64,000 bases of DNA from Phoronis australis. Lineage: Eukaryota > Phoronida > Phoronidae. This document shows positions 24,801 to 36,800 of this stretch, piece by piece; position 1 is the stretch's first letter, and every line of letters begins with the position of its first letter. The notes beneath the pieces were generated by a model. It was not told the origin of the DNA. It made no database searches and saw only the letters and a program-made list of their open reading frames with translations. A program made the position numbers and the translations under genes. The stretch lies in assembly GCA_002633005.1 (NCBI GenBank), contig NMRA01000013.1:672995-736994 (forward strand), written 5' to 3'.

Positions 24801-27800
24801 AAGCCCTGTAGACCACACGGTCTCCTACTGCTACCACAAAGTCGGGAAATTATCACTGGACACCATACCCAGCACAGTCCGCAGCATATTCTTCTTGATA
24901 CACCCCTTCCATAGATGAGCCACCGTCCCCCACCCCCAAGTGTTTCTCAAAATATATCTATGAAATTGGTGTTAAAGTGTCTAAAGCAATAGTTTGAACA
25001 ATAAGTAAAATGTAAGAGACATCTGTTCTACATTTTAAAACTTTTGTTATCTGAACTAGTTGACAGTTTTTATAACATGATACCACGGCTAAGTTTCTAC
25101 TGGAAATATAGAAAACCTGTTGATTCCCATTTTAAGAGGAAAGAAACCATTTTTAGTGTCACTTACGATTAAATTACAATTTTCTGGTTATCCTAAACAG
25201 CACCACTACAGAAGTGATATTCGTGGCCTTAATCATTCCCTGCCAACCTTGTTTATGGGATGATTCCTTGTGGACATCTGTTGATTGTATACAATTGCCC
25301 AAAGAAGGCCACAAGCACATGCATGAGTGACACCAACTATGTAGCAACAGAGGCCAAGGCTCGCAAAGCTTTGTATTTCAAGAAAAGGAACACGTATGGT
25401 ATGACATCCTTCTTCAGAACATGATTAGCAGGTACCTTCATGATCTCTGCCCACATGTTCCTTTTGTAATCAAACAATGCAGTAAAAAAAAATTTGACCC
25501 ATGGGATAGTGTTGCACTGCTCTAGCCGTGGTATGAATGGGCAACTCTGCATTCTTGACACCAACGAGCCAACTCCCAACGCTTTTTGTCATCCACTGGA
25601 ATTCATTGAAAAAGAACGCGTACGCCACACTTCGAGAGCTCAAGCTGCTTGCAATAACTTCCCAGCAAGTTGAATAAGTTCTCAGAGAAAGGTAAATAAC
25701 GGCCTAACTTGTAATGAGCTGATGATACAATGACCCACCTAATATCAAACACAGTTCAAAGTGCATGTAAACACAGATGGCAGGGAATGATTCGGGTTGC
25801 GAACGTCACTTCGAGAGTGAAGCAAGCATAATTAATTAGAACCCGGGAAATTTAACTAACTTGAAAATAAAGTATCAAGCCAAGATAACCAGAAAACTGC
25901 AATTTAACTAAAAATGACATCAAAACATTAGGTGCTACATCGAATTGTACAACCGGCATCAGTTAGTGCTTCTTACCACTTGGAACCACAATAAGTAGTT
26001 AGTATTTCAGTACCTGACTCTGGCCGGCTCATTTTGTTCAGGGATAGGGGAACAGAGATGGGTGTCAGTTAACTGCTGCCTGTTTGGAGCACCATTCTTT
26101 CCCACCATTTTTAGGCACTGCTGACAATATCATTAGCAGCATGGGACACTTAAATGCACCGTGGCTGCACCGCAAATGATAGGCTTCTAGAGGTGTTTAT
26201 TAGCAACATAAAAATGGTCATTAGATGGTGCAGAATATGTCAAACCCATTCGAAATTGGAGGGATGTCGTCTTTCTAATATAAAACTATTTACTAACTTA
26301 CAAGAAAATCTGTCTAAACTCCAAAGGTAGGGGGACAAGTGTGAAAAAACAAATTGACTTTAGGAGGCACAGCAGTTGTCATATCCGTCCATGTGTTGAC
26401 TAATTAACAAGAATACACAAATTTGCCAAATTTCAAAAAACACCTTGCAAATGCAAAATGCCAATAGGTGGCACTAGTAGTTGGACCAGTCAATTGTGCT
26501 CTTGTCAATACGAAAACATCTGCCAAGTTTCAAACTGATGCTCTCAGCTGGGCCGTTTGGTGAATACAGAGAAAGACGACACAAACCAGACTCAAAATTA
26601 TGGGGCGACTTGACTTGTACATGAACCCATCTCACCAGGATGTTCAGTTCACGGTAACCCAGTAACCATAACTCACTGATTTATCCCAGGATATTTTGGG
26701 GTCCATGTCCATTAGGTTGTTGGTGATTTGGATCACACCATTGGACGCCATCACGTCCGCACGCATGATCTTGCCACGTTTCCCCGAGCCTATCAACTTG
26801 TAGAAGATCTTTTTCTGCAAAGACATAAAAATCAATCACCAGTTATTCTCTTATGAAACAAAAAGTTGGCAGTTACGTGAATAGCCCTAATCCATACTAA
26901 TGCAACTCAACATCAGTTATTACTTTAACTGAAGGAATTCCCACGACATGAGCTACGTTCAGACACTAAGTTCCATCTTTACTGACAAGAGTTAAAACTT
27001 ACAGGGCTTGGAATAACCAATGACAAAAAGAAGAAAAGTTTCCAGGTGATGCATTATTCCACCAATAATTAGGCTTGTGTAATAGAAATATTTTTTGTGA
27101 TGTAAAATTTAACTGAAATGAACGCTTTTGCATGAATAAAGCCAAATGATAAAAAAAGATACGAAAACAGAGTGAACTAGAAATCAAATAAGAAGAAATT
27201 GAAACCAAAAAAGAGGAAATCCTGGCTCTTAAAAGAGGAAAATTCCCTGAACTAAGCATTTAGCTTCAAGCTAAGATGTGTTATAAAGAGAATAAAGACT
27301 AAATTGCAATGTGGCAATGTATAACAGGAAAAAGCAGGGACGGTTTCAGAAATTATCCGACATTGCACAAAGACGTCATCTCATGTCTCACTCCCCCATT
27401 CAAATTTCAATGCATTCTTTGGGGATATTAAGATCCCTCTGATAAGCCGCGATGTATGCAAGTCAAGTTGCCTCATTGCGTTACTCAGGCAGGTCAGGCA
27501 AGAGAGGCTAGGAACAGCAGTTGCAGTGTGCGTTATCTCTTTTTCTCTTTTGGTTTGAGTTATCCGATTTTATTCAGTCAAATAAAGGAGAAAGGTAAGC
27601 TTTCATTGACGAATTCAGTTTTTATAGTCCGCAGTGTCTACACCGGAGCGGAAAAGAATATAGTCAAAAACAAGCAGCAAGTCATCAGTCAAAACGGGCT
27701 AAGATGCATTCACAGGTGACGGTTGCGACATAAGATACAGCACGGAACATTGCTCAAGCAAGGTTCTAATTGCAGAACTTTTGAACACACGCAATTAACA

Positions 27801-30800
27801 GTTACAGCGAGCTAAAAGCTTGAATAGTCTTTTGCCAACTTTTGGTTTAGCTAGACCACTTGCAGTTACTTAACTCTGGTCTCAACTTGTTCTTTAATGA
27901 CAGATTGGAAGTGATTTATGGGTTTGGGGTATCTACAGCCGCTTAATTCAATCTACATGATACTCACCGCAGCACGACGAATGTTGACCTTTGCCGCCGT
28001 GCCCTGTAGAGTATAGAGGTCGATGTCACGGCGTCGCGTCTTCAATAGGACTTGCTTGGCTATGAGATGTTGATTGATGAAGTGACGAGCTAACTCCACG
28101 TCAGTGCCAAGACGTGATAACTGCGTGATATCAACCGAGATAATATACAAAGTTTTGGTTAAATAAGAAATGATGAAGTGCACAATTTAAAAATCAATTT
28201 CAATATTTCAGTGACTGAGGAGTGTCTGAAAAATTAAGACCAGACAGATGTCACTCGCATGCACCCGCAAATGTAAACGTGGGTACATGGCAACCAATAA
28301 TTTTAGCTGGGTAAAGAGTAAGGAGGATCTTGACCCATTTCAGCTGCATTAGGTGACTCTTAAAAATTCGGTAACTAGAAAAATGCTGTCAATTTAAAGA
28401 AAAACGGACCAGAACACATTATGCTATTATTACCATATGCCATTGACACTTGGTTTATCTGTTATAGAATGGTATATGTAGATACGTGTAGTCAATTTAA
28501 CACTGAAGATTAAACAAAAAGTAAGCGCCAAGAATGGACAAAAAGCAAACGAAGAGCACACTTAACACAAGAAAAGAAACACTTGCCTCGACCAACATGT
28601 CAAAATGTGAAGCGTGTGCATATGAGAAATACAAAAAATTTTCTTTGAAAAAACGTGTCATTTTGGATAAACACGCATGGGCCTACATATCTGCCTAAGT
28701 ATTTTCCAAATAAAAAAATACTGGTGAGCCAAAAACGCTGCATAAGAAACAAACTCACCTCCAAGCGAGTGAGAGCCATTCTGAAGCCCGCATCAGTGGG
28801 AGCGAACAAGGTGAGTGATACTAGTCGTCTCTGGGTCAGTCTATCCCCGCATGTGCTCCTAACCAGTAATAGTATGTAGTTCAACTGTCCTCTCAGCTGA
28901 GGGTCACCCGTGTTCAAGTCCTGGAGTACCTGTAATGATGACGTTACTCTCCATTTATTCCGCACACTTAAACTTAATTTAGCATAGCCCAAAACACAGT
29001 GCTTCCCTAATCCCTGGTTTAATTACCATGCGAGGACTTGACTTACCAAGTGTTAAAAAGTTACCACTTTGTTTACTGGAGATGTTTGAAAGACATTTCA
29101 GTGGCCGGTTGCATGAAACAGTCCCAAATAGGGACTGAACTAAGTTCCCTAAATCAACTGCGTATTAGTGGACTTGTGAAAACACTGATTGTCCTTTCTT
29201 ATGCTGTTTTAGTCTCATTACTAAGCCAACTTTTGGCTTTGAAATAAATCGAGGGTGAACTCGACATTGAATTCTCAATATTATCGAAAATGTATAGGGA
29301 TCTTTTCATGCAACGTTTCTACCTTAAGGACCTATTTATTTTCATTGAATTCAGGATTCACTTTTTAGTTGTATTATTGGAAAATGTCTTTAGTCAAAGA
29401 GATCATAATAAAGATGAAATGACAGCAAAAGATTACATCTGTGAGTAAACAAAGACGCAAGTACGCAAAAGATTTAGGGAACTTAGTTGAGTCCATATTT
29501 GGGACTTTTTCATGCAACCCGGCACTGTGTGGGCAACAAATTACCACCTGGACCATAATAGGTTGGAGAGGCCGAAGGGATGAATAATAGCCGAATGCAG
29601 TCATTCAACAACTTACGTGCAGCCAAACTCCATTCCATAAGGCTTAGCTAAGATTTGTTGTCATACGCGTGTTGCGAGTGTCTTGCATTACAAAATGAAG
29701 CCCTGGCTCCATGACAAGTTTCTCGTTCAGATGCATAGTAACTACAAAAGTCTACTGAAGGTGGGGCATTCATTCAAGGAAATAGTACACGGCAAAATGT
29801 CACCAATTGAAGACACAATACAACAAGGAGAATTTTTTTCATAAAGATAATATCAGTTTAAAGCTCTATATCATAGCAAGCAAACGACAATGTTTTGAGA
29901 AACTGGCCACTCACAACATTAGAAGGCTTTGATGAATGGAGATGGCAATTTTTGCAATTCTTTCAATCCGAATTGATTATTATAAACCAATTCTTTTCCA
30001 AATAGTACTGACAGTGTACTATGCTTTTGATACATATCCAAACAGTGTTCAAATTTGAACTCCGTAAGTTATAGCAGGGATTTCTTTATCCACAATTTAA
30101 TGTTTTCTGTGTAACAAACTTGCAATCAATATCCCGGGCCCAGAGCAGACTATGTATTTTATTATATGTAATGTATGTGTATGTGACACTGGGTGTATGT
30201 GTGCATGTGTGAATGTGTATATAAGTGTCTTACTTTTATTAATTATTAGTCAGTTTTATTAAATATTTATATTAATTTTTATTTAATCATCAGGGCTTGG
30301 AATGACCAATGACAAAAAACGCGGAAACTTTTACGGCCCAAATCATGCGCGCTACTCAGCCTTAAAATGGTCGATGTGAACCTTTCCCCGACAAAAATCA
30401 GGAAGACTACAAAAAAAAAACGTTACCACCATCAGTAGCATGCGTCTGCGCCCTTTTAGCTCGTCCGTCCACTCCCAACCCACACATTTTTGGCTGCAGA
30501 GCCGTAGTATTTGTCGCCGCGGTTTACAATAACACGAGACGCCACTGAAAATCCCACCACGCTATCCCAGATGCCCGGCAATGTTGACAATTTACGTTCC
30601 TCCGAAACATAAAGAGCAACTTCCGCTTTTCGAGGTGAACGTCGTCTGCAACGCCGCGGTAAGAAAGGAATTTGCCGCGGAAATTTTATATCAAATCCGA
30701 TATTTTTTATGCAGAAATATAATAAAATGCACGGACAGAACATTTGAAAAAAGTGGAAATTCGCGTTTCCGTGGAAAATTCCAAGCCCTGAATCATCTTG

Positions 30801-33800
30801 TCTTACTTCTATTTGTTATTTTTTATTATTATTTATTTTGTTTCATCAGTCTTTTCATGTTAGTTTCCTATTCATCGTTGACTATTTGAATCTTGTCTTT
30901 CACTTTGTAATTCTGTTCGTTTTACTGTCTTTACATGTCTTTACTGAGGTCCCCACAGAAAGCAATGAGAACTGATGGGGCTCCTCTCATTGTAAATATT
31001 ACAATATATAAACACAGTATATTCTATACCTGCACGATGTGTCCCACAATGAGAACTGATGGGGCTACTCTCATTGTAAATATTACAATATATAAACACA
31101 GTATATTCTATACCTGCACGATGTGTCCCACAATGAGAACTGATGGGGCTACTCTCATTGTAAATATTACAATATATAAACACAGTATATTCTATACCTG
31201 CACGATGTGTCCCACACATTTCTTTCCATCTCCAACATAGTGTTCTCTACATCGACAGCTAAAACAGACACAGTATACGACACCATTAGCACACAGTCAC
31301 TGTGGATTCCATACAATTGGTATTTAGCTTGATTATTGCAAGTAATGTCAAGAGACACAAGATGAAATATTCTTCAATATTAACAGCACTAAACCATTAG
31401 TAATTCTGCATGCTTTGGCTACAGGAATGAGTGCATTTTCACCACACATCCCCACGTGGATCATACGATGCAACGTCATTGTCAGCACATAGCTCTGTGT
31501 CAAGTTTCAGTGAAATCTGTACATCACTTTTCTACATATCATCCAGAAACACTGTTTCCCGAAAAATAAAAACTGAAAAGCCTTCTGGCCCTGGTGGGCA
31601 GGGTCTGACCAGGGCACAATGAAAAGTGTCTTTCACCGCCTTACACACTTGTGTCAAATTTCATCAAAATATGACAAGGGGTTTTTGAGACATCGAGTGG
31701 ACTCCCAGAAAACAGTGCAATTTGATAGGATGACAATACGAGATAAGACACATGTGTGCATGCTTGCGACCACATAAAAAGCAGGTCACGTTCACAGTGA
31801 CCAGCTATTCAAACACAAGTAATTTTTTTGTCTAATACTAGTTGTTTATTTTCGAAAGTTCACTATAGGAGACACTTAAAGTAAGCATGTAACCTAACCT
31901 AACTTGCAGTGGTCCCACCATAGTACAATTGGCGTTTTTATCGCAAGAGTCCGGCTTCCTCACACAGAGGTCTACCAGGGAGCAGTTGCCGTCCGCAGTG
32001 GCTTCAAATCCCTCCACGCATCGACAGGTACTCTGTAAATAAAGCAATGGCCTCCTGCTTTACCTAAAGCTTGAAAACGAGACAGGAGATGTACATTAGT
32101 CCACAAGTTACAATCCGTGACTTAAAGAACAACCCCAAGCTTATTCAATATCCTGATGGTGGGAGATTGTAATCGCTAACGAGTTATGATCAGTTACCAA
32201 GCCACTGCAACAAAACATACTGACAAAAATGTAAGTCCTCACTCTTGGATTGATACGATTCAAAGGTCATGACCAGTGACCCAAGATCCATGATTTTGGT
32301 TTTACAGGCTGGGCGTGCTCACCATATTGGGAGCGATATAGACACACTCAGCAAATACTCTAGGACAGCCACCATTGTCAGTCTGACATGGGTCGATAGC
32401 GTCGCAGTAGTACCCATCCCCGGCGTAGCCCGGCTTGCACTCGCAGTCGAATAAGTCATAGCGTAGCGGATGGCAAGTGGCATTCTGGTTACATGGCTTC
32501 TCATCACAAGGGTTGATGGCTGGAAAACCAGAGGTGATACTTGTAAAATAGATTTTGAGATTATCTAGGACCTTAATAAACGACTTCAACTTTAAGTTAA
32601 GTAATGAAAAATTGCTTTGTCAATGATTAAAAGTATATATTTTCTGCAAGGAGAAAGATCGAGGATTCTAAAAATATGCTTCTTACTACTGTGTCTTTAT
32701 TATTGTCATGTGACCACATTTTTTAAGTCAATTTTTCATGTGCAAGAAAGGTACATTTACAACAAGATTACCCCCTAGACGATTTTACTAAAACTTCTTT
32801 AAATGTCTCAAAAACGGTGAGAGGATTTTGCTTTAAAATGCCTAGTTTTCGCCTTCCGAGCAATATACAAATAAGACCGCTGTTTTTTTTCCATAAATGC
32901 CTAGAGTTTTGCAAGTTCATATGCCCTAAAACCCAAGCTAAGTGAATGATAAAAAATTCTATGAATAATTTCTAGACCGTGATGCACTCATAATTACTTG
33001 GCTACACCTTTATTCAGCAATTGTGAGTGTTTATAGCATGCCGTTATTATTGACAGGGACACGATAAAACGAATTTGGATTTTGACTATAGTCTTGATAC
33101 AGCGAGCTGGCTGCGTCAGTGTCTCCGTTAGACCCAGAAATTTCACACAGCCCGGGTAGTTCACCTCATCCCCAACTTGTAGATCGAGCCTTGGATTATA
33201 ATACTCCACGGTAGAGCTAATGACCATCGGCCTGTGCACACAAAATCTGTGAGTTAACCAGCACTCACCTTGCACGTTGCAGCCGTTCAAGTGAAAAACA
33301 ATCTAGTAAACGCCATTTTCTTGCATAATCCTCCGCCTTTTGTAACAAAAAAGTCTGTCGTCGATGACCCGCAGACGCACGCTCACTCACTCTCATACGC
33401 AGACGAACTTCAAAACAAACGTCACGTGACAACAANNNNNNNNNNNNNNNNNNNNNNNNNNNNNNNNNNNNNNNNNNNNNNNNNNNNNNNNNNNNNNNNN
33501 NNNNNNNNNNNNNNNNNNNNNNNNNNNNNNNNNNNNNNNNNNNNNNNNNNNNNNNNNNNNNNNNNNNNNNNNNNNNNNNNNNNNNNNNNNNNNNNNNNNN
33601 NNNNNNNNNNNNNNNNNNNNNNNNNNNNNNNNNNNNNNNNNNNNNNNNNNNNNNNNNNNNNNNNNNNNNNNNNNNNNNNNNNNNNNNNNNNNNNNNNNNN
33701 NNNNNNNNNNNNNNNNNNNNNNNNNNNNNNNNNNNNNNNNNNNNNNNNNNNNNNNNNNNNNNNNNNNNNNNNNNNNNNNNNNNNNNNNNNNNNNNNNNNN

Positions 33801-36800
33801 NNNNNNNNNNNNNNNNNNNNNNNNNNNNNNNNNNNNNNNNNNNNNNNNNNNNNNNNNNNNNNNNNNNNNNNNNNNNNNNNNNNNNNNNNNNNNNNNNNNN
33901 NNNNNNNNNNNNNNNNNNNNNNNNNNNNNNNNNNNNNNNNNNNNNNNNNNNNNNNNNNNNNNNNNNNNNNNNNNNNNNNNNNNNNNNNNNNNNNNNNNNN
34001 NNNNNNNNNNNNNNNNNNNNNNNNNNNNNNNNNNNNNNNNNNNNNNNNNNNNNNNNNNNNNNNNNNNNNNNNNNNNNNNNNNNNNNNNNNNNNNNNNNNN
34101 NNNNNNNNNNNNNNNNNNNNNNNNNNNNNNNNNNNNNNNNNNNNNNNNNNNNNNNNNNNNNNNNNNNNNNNNNNNNNNNNNNNNNNNNNNNNNNNNNNNN
34201 NNNNNNNNNNNNNNNNNNNNNNNNNNNNNNNNNNNNNNNNNNNNNNNNNNNNNNNNNNNNNNNNNNNNNNNNNNNNNNNNNNNNNNNNNNNNNNNNNNNN
34301 NGTATCACGTGACAACTTATTCAGAAACTGCAGGGCACGTTCAGAGAATCGAAAGGATTTCACCGCGAGCGTCATCTGTGCACGCTGCATCACACTCGTT
34401 CTATTTTCCTTTCGGTGCTCATTCGAAGGCGGGAGTTTCTTTGACAGCCACAGGGAATTTTTCGACGGTTTTTAGGCTTGTGTCGGGGTTCGTTACTTTG
34501 GAGCAAATGTCGAGCAGACAATCTTAGGATATACTTGCCTATGCGGCTAGCTTTTTAACTTGCCCATCGGGCAAGTACTTTTCAAATTCCACTTGCCCGA
34601 CGCAAAATCTACATGTACACGGGCAATCGGGCAACCGTTAGTGTTGAGCCCTGCATTCAAGGAAATAGTACACGGCAAAATGTCACCAATTGAAGACACA
34701 ATACAACCAGGAGAATTTTTTTCATAAAGATAATATCAGTTTAAAGCTCTATATCGTAGCAAGCAAACAACAATGTTTTGAGAAACTGGCCACTCACAAC
34801 ATTAGAAGGCTTTGATGAATGGAGATGGCAATTTTTGCAATTATTTCAATCCGAATTGATTATTATAAACCAATTTTTTTCCAAATAGTACTGACAGTGT
34901 ACTATGCTTTTGATACATATCCAAACAGTGTTCAAATTTGAACTCCGTAAGTTATAGCAGGGATTTTTTTATCCTCAATTTAATGTTTTCTGTGTAACAA
35001 ACTTGCATTCAATATCCCGGGCCCAGAGCAGACTATGTATTTTATTATATGTGTGTATGTGACACTGGGGGTATGTGTGCGTGTGTGAATATGTGTATAA
35101 ATCTCTTACTTTTATTAATTATTAGTAAGTTTTATTAAATATTTAAATTAAATTTTATTTAATCATCTTGTCTTACTTCTATTTGTTATTTTTTATTATT
35201 TATTTTGTTTCATCAGTCTTTTCATGTTAGTTTCCTATTCATCGTTGACTACTTGAATCTTGTCTTTCATTTTGTAATTCTGTTCGTTTTACTGTCTTTA
35301 CATGTCTTTACTGAGGTCCCCACGGAAAGCAATGAGAACTGATGGGGCTACTCTCATTGTAAATATTACAATATATAAACACAGTATATTCTTTACCTGC
35401 ACGATGTGTCCCACACATTTCTTTCCATCTCCAACATAGTGTTCTCTACATTGACAGCTAAAACAGACACAGTATATGACACCATTAGCACACACAGTCA
35501 CTGTGGATTCCATACAATTGGTATTTAGCATGATTATTGCAAGTAATGTCAAAAGACACAAGGAATATTCTTCAATATTAACAGCACTAAACCATTAGTA
35601 ATTCTGTATGCTTTGGCATCAGGAATGAGTGCATTTTCACCACATATCCCCACGTGGATCATACGATGTAACATCATTGTCAGCACATAGCTCTGTGTCA
35701 AGTTTCAGTGAAATCTGTCCATCACTTTTCTACATATCATCCAGAAACACTGTTTCCCGAAAAATAAAAACTGAAAAGCCTTCTGGCCCTGGTGGGCAGG
35801 GTCTGATCAGGGCACAATGAAAAGTGTCTTGCACCGCCTTGCACACTTGTGTCAAATTTCATCAAAATATGACAAGGGGTTTTTGAGACATCGAGTGGAC
35901 TCCCAGAAAACCGTAAAAAATTTGATAGGATGACAATACGAGATAAGACACATGTGTGCATGTGTGCATGCATGTGACTGCACAAAAAGCAAGTCGACGT
36001 TCACAGTGACCAGCTATTCAAACGCAAGTAATTTTTTTGTCTACTACTAGTTGTTCACTATAGGAGACACTTAAAGTAAGCATGTAACCTAACCTAACTT
36101 GCAGTGGTCCCACCATAGTACAATTGGCGTTTTTATCGCAAGAGTCCGGCTTCCTCACACAGAGGTCTACCAGGGAGCAGTTGCCATCCGCAGTGGCTTC
36201 AAATCCCTCCACGCATCGACAGGTACTCTGTAAATAAAGCAATGGCTTCCTGCTTTACCTAAAGCTTGAAAACGAGACAGGAGACGTACGTACATTAGTC
36301 CACAAGTTACAATCCGTGACTTAAAGAACAACCCCAAGCTTATTCCATATCCTGATGGGGGGAGATTGTAATCGCTGAGTTATGATCAGTTACCAAGCCA
36401 CTGCAACAAAAAATACTGACAAAAATGTAAGTCCTTGCTCTTGGTTTGATACGGTTCATGATCTTGGTTTTACAGGCTGGGCGTGCTCACCATATTGGGA
36501 GCGATGTAGACACACTCAGCAAATACTCTAGGACAGCCACCATTGTCAGTCTGACATGGGTCGATAGCGTCGCAGTAGTACCCATCCCCGGCGTAGCCCG
36601 TCTTGCACTCGCAGTCGAATAAGTCATAGCGCAGCGGATGGCAAGTGGCATTCTGGTTACATGGCTTCTCATCGCAAGGGTTGATGGCTGGAAAACCAGA
36701 GGTGATACTTGTCAAATAGATTTAAAGATTATCTAGGACCTTAAACGACTTCAACTCTAAGTTAAGTAATGAAAAATTGCTTTGTCAACGATTAAAAGTA

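Larger units (their letters stand above)
29771..33026. repeat. Segmental duplication 2, copy B (exons 5B-7B)
   Basis: Same orientation and order as 34654-37190, high identity with small indels. Main differences: a 500-bp TIR element at 30291-30790 with its target duplication, and two extra 84-bp units at 30964-31215. Both are absent from copy A. Confidence 0.95.

Noticed and set aside
30935-31240. 101-codon protein with three 28-residue repeats
   Set aside because: Created by an 84-bp tandem repeat at an exon-intron border; open on both strands.
33265-34475. Open frames of 323-401 codons across 33.3-34.5 kb
   Set aside because: They consist almost wholly of the N gap; only the short flanks are real sequence and carry no domain.
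36083-36100. TTAGG telomere-like repeats
   Set aside because: Only two to three units at a splice donor; too short for interstitial telomeric sequence.
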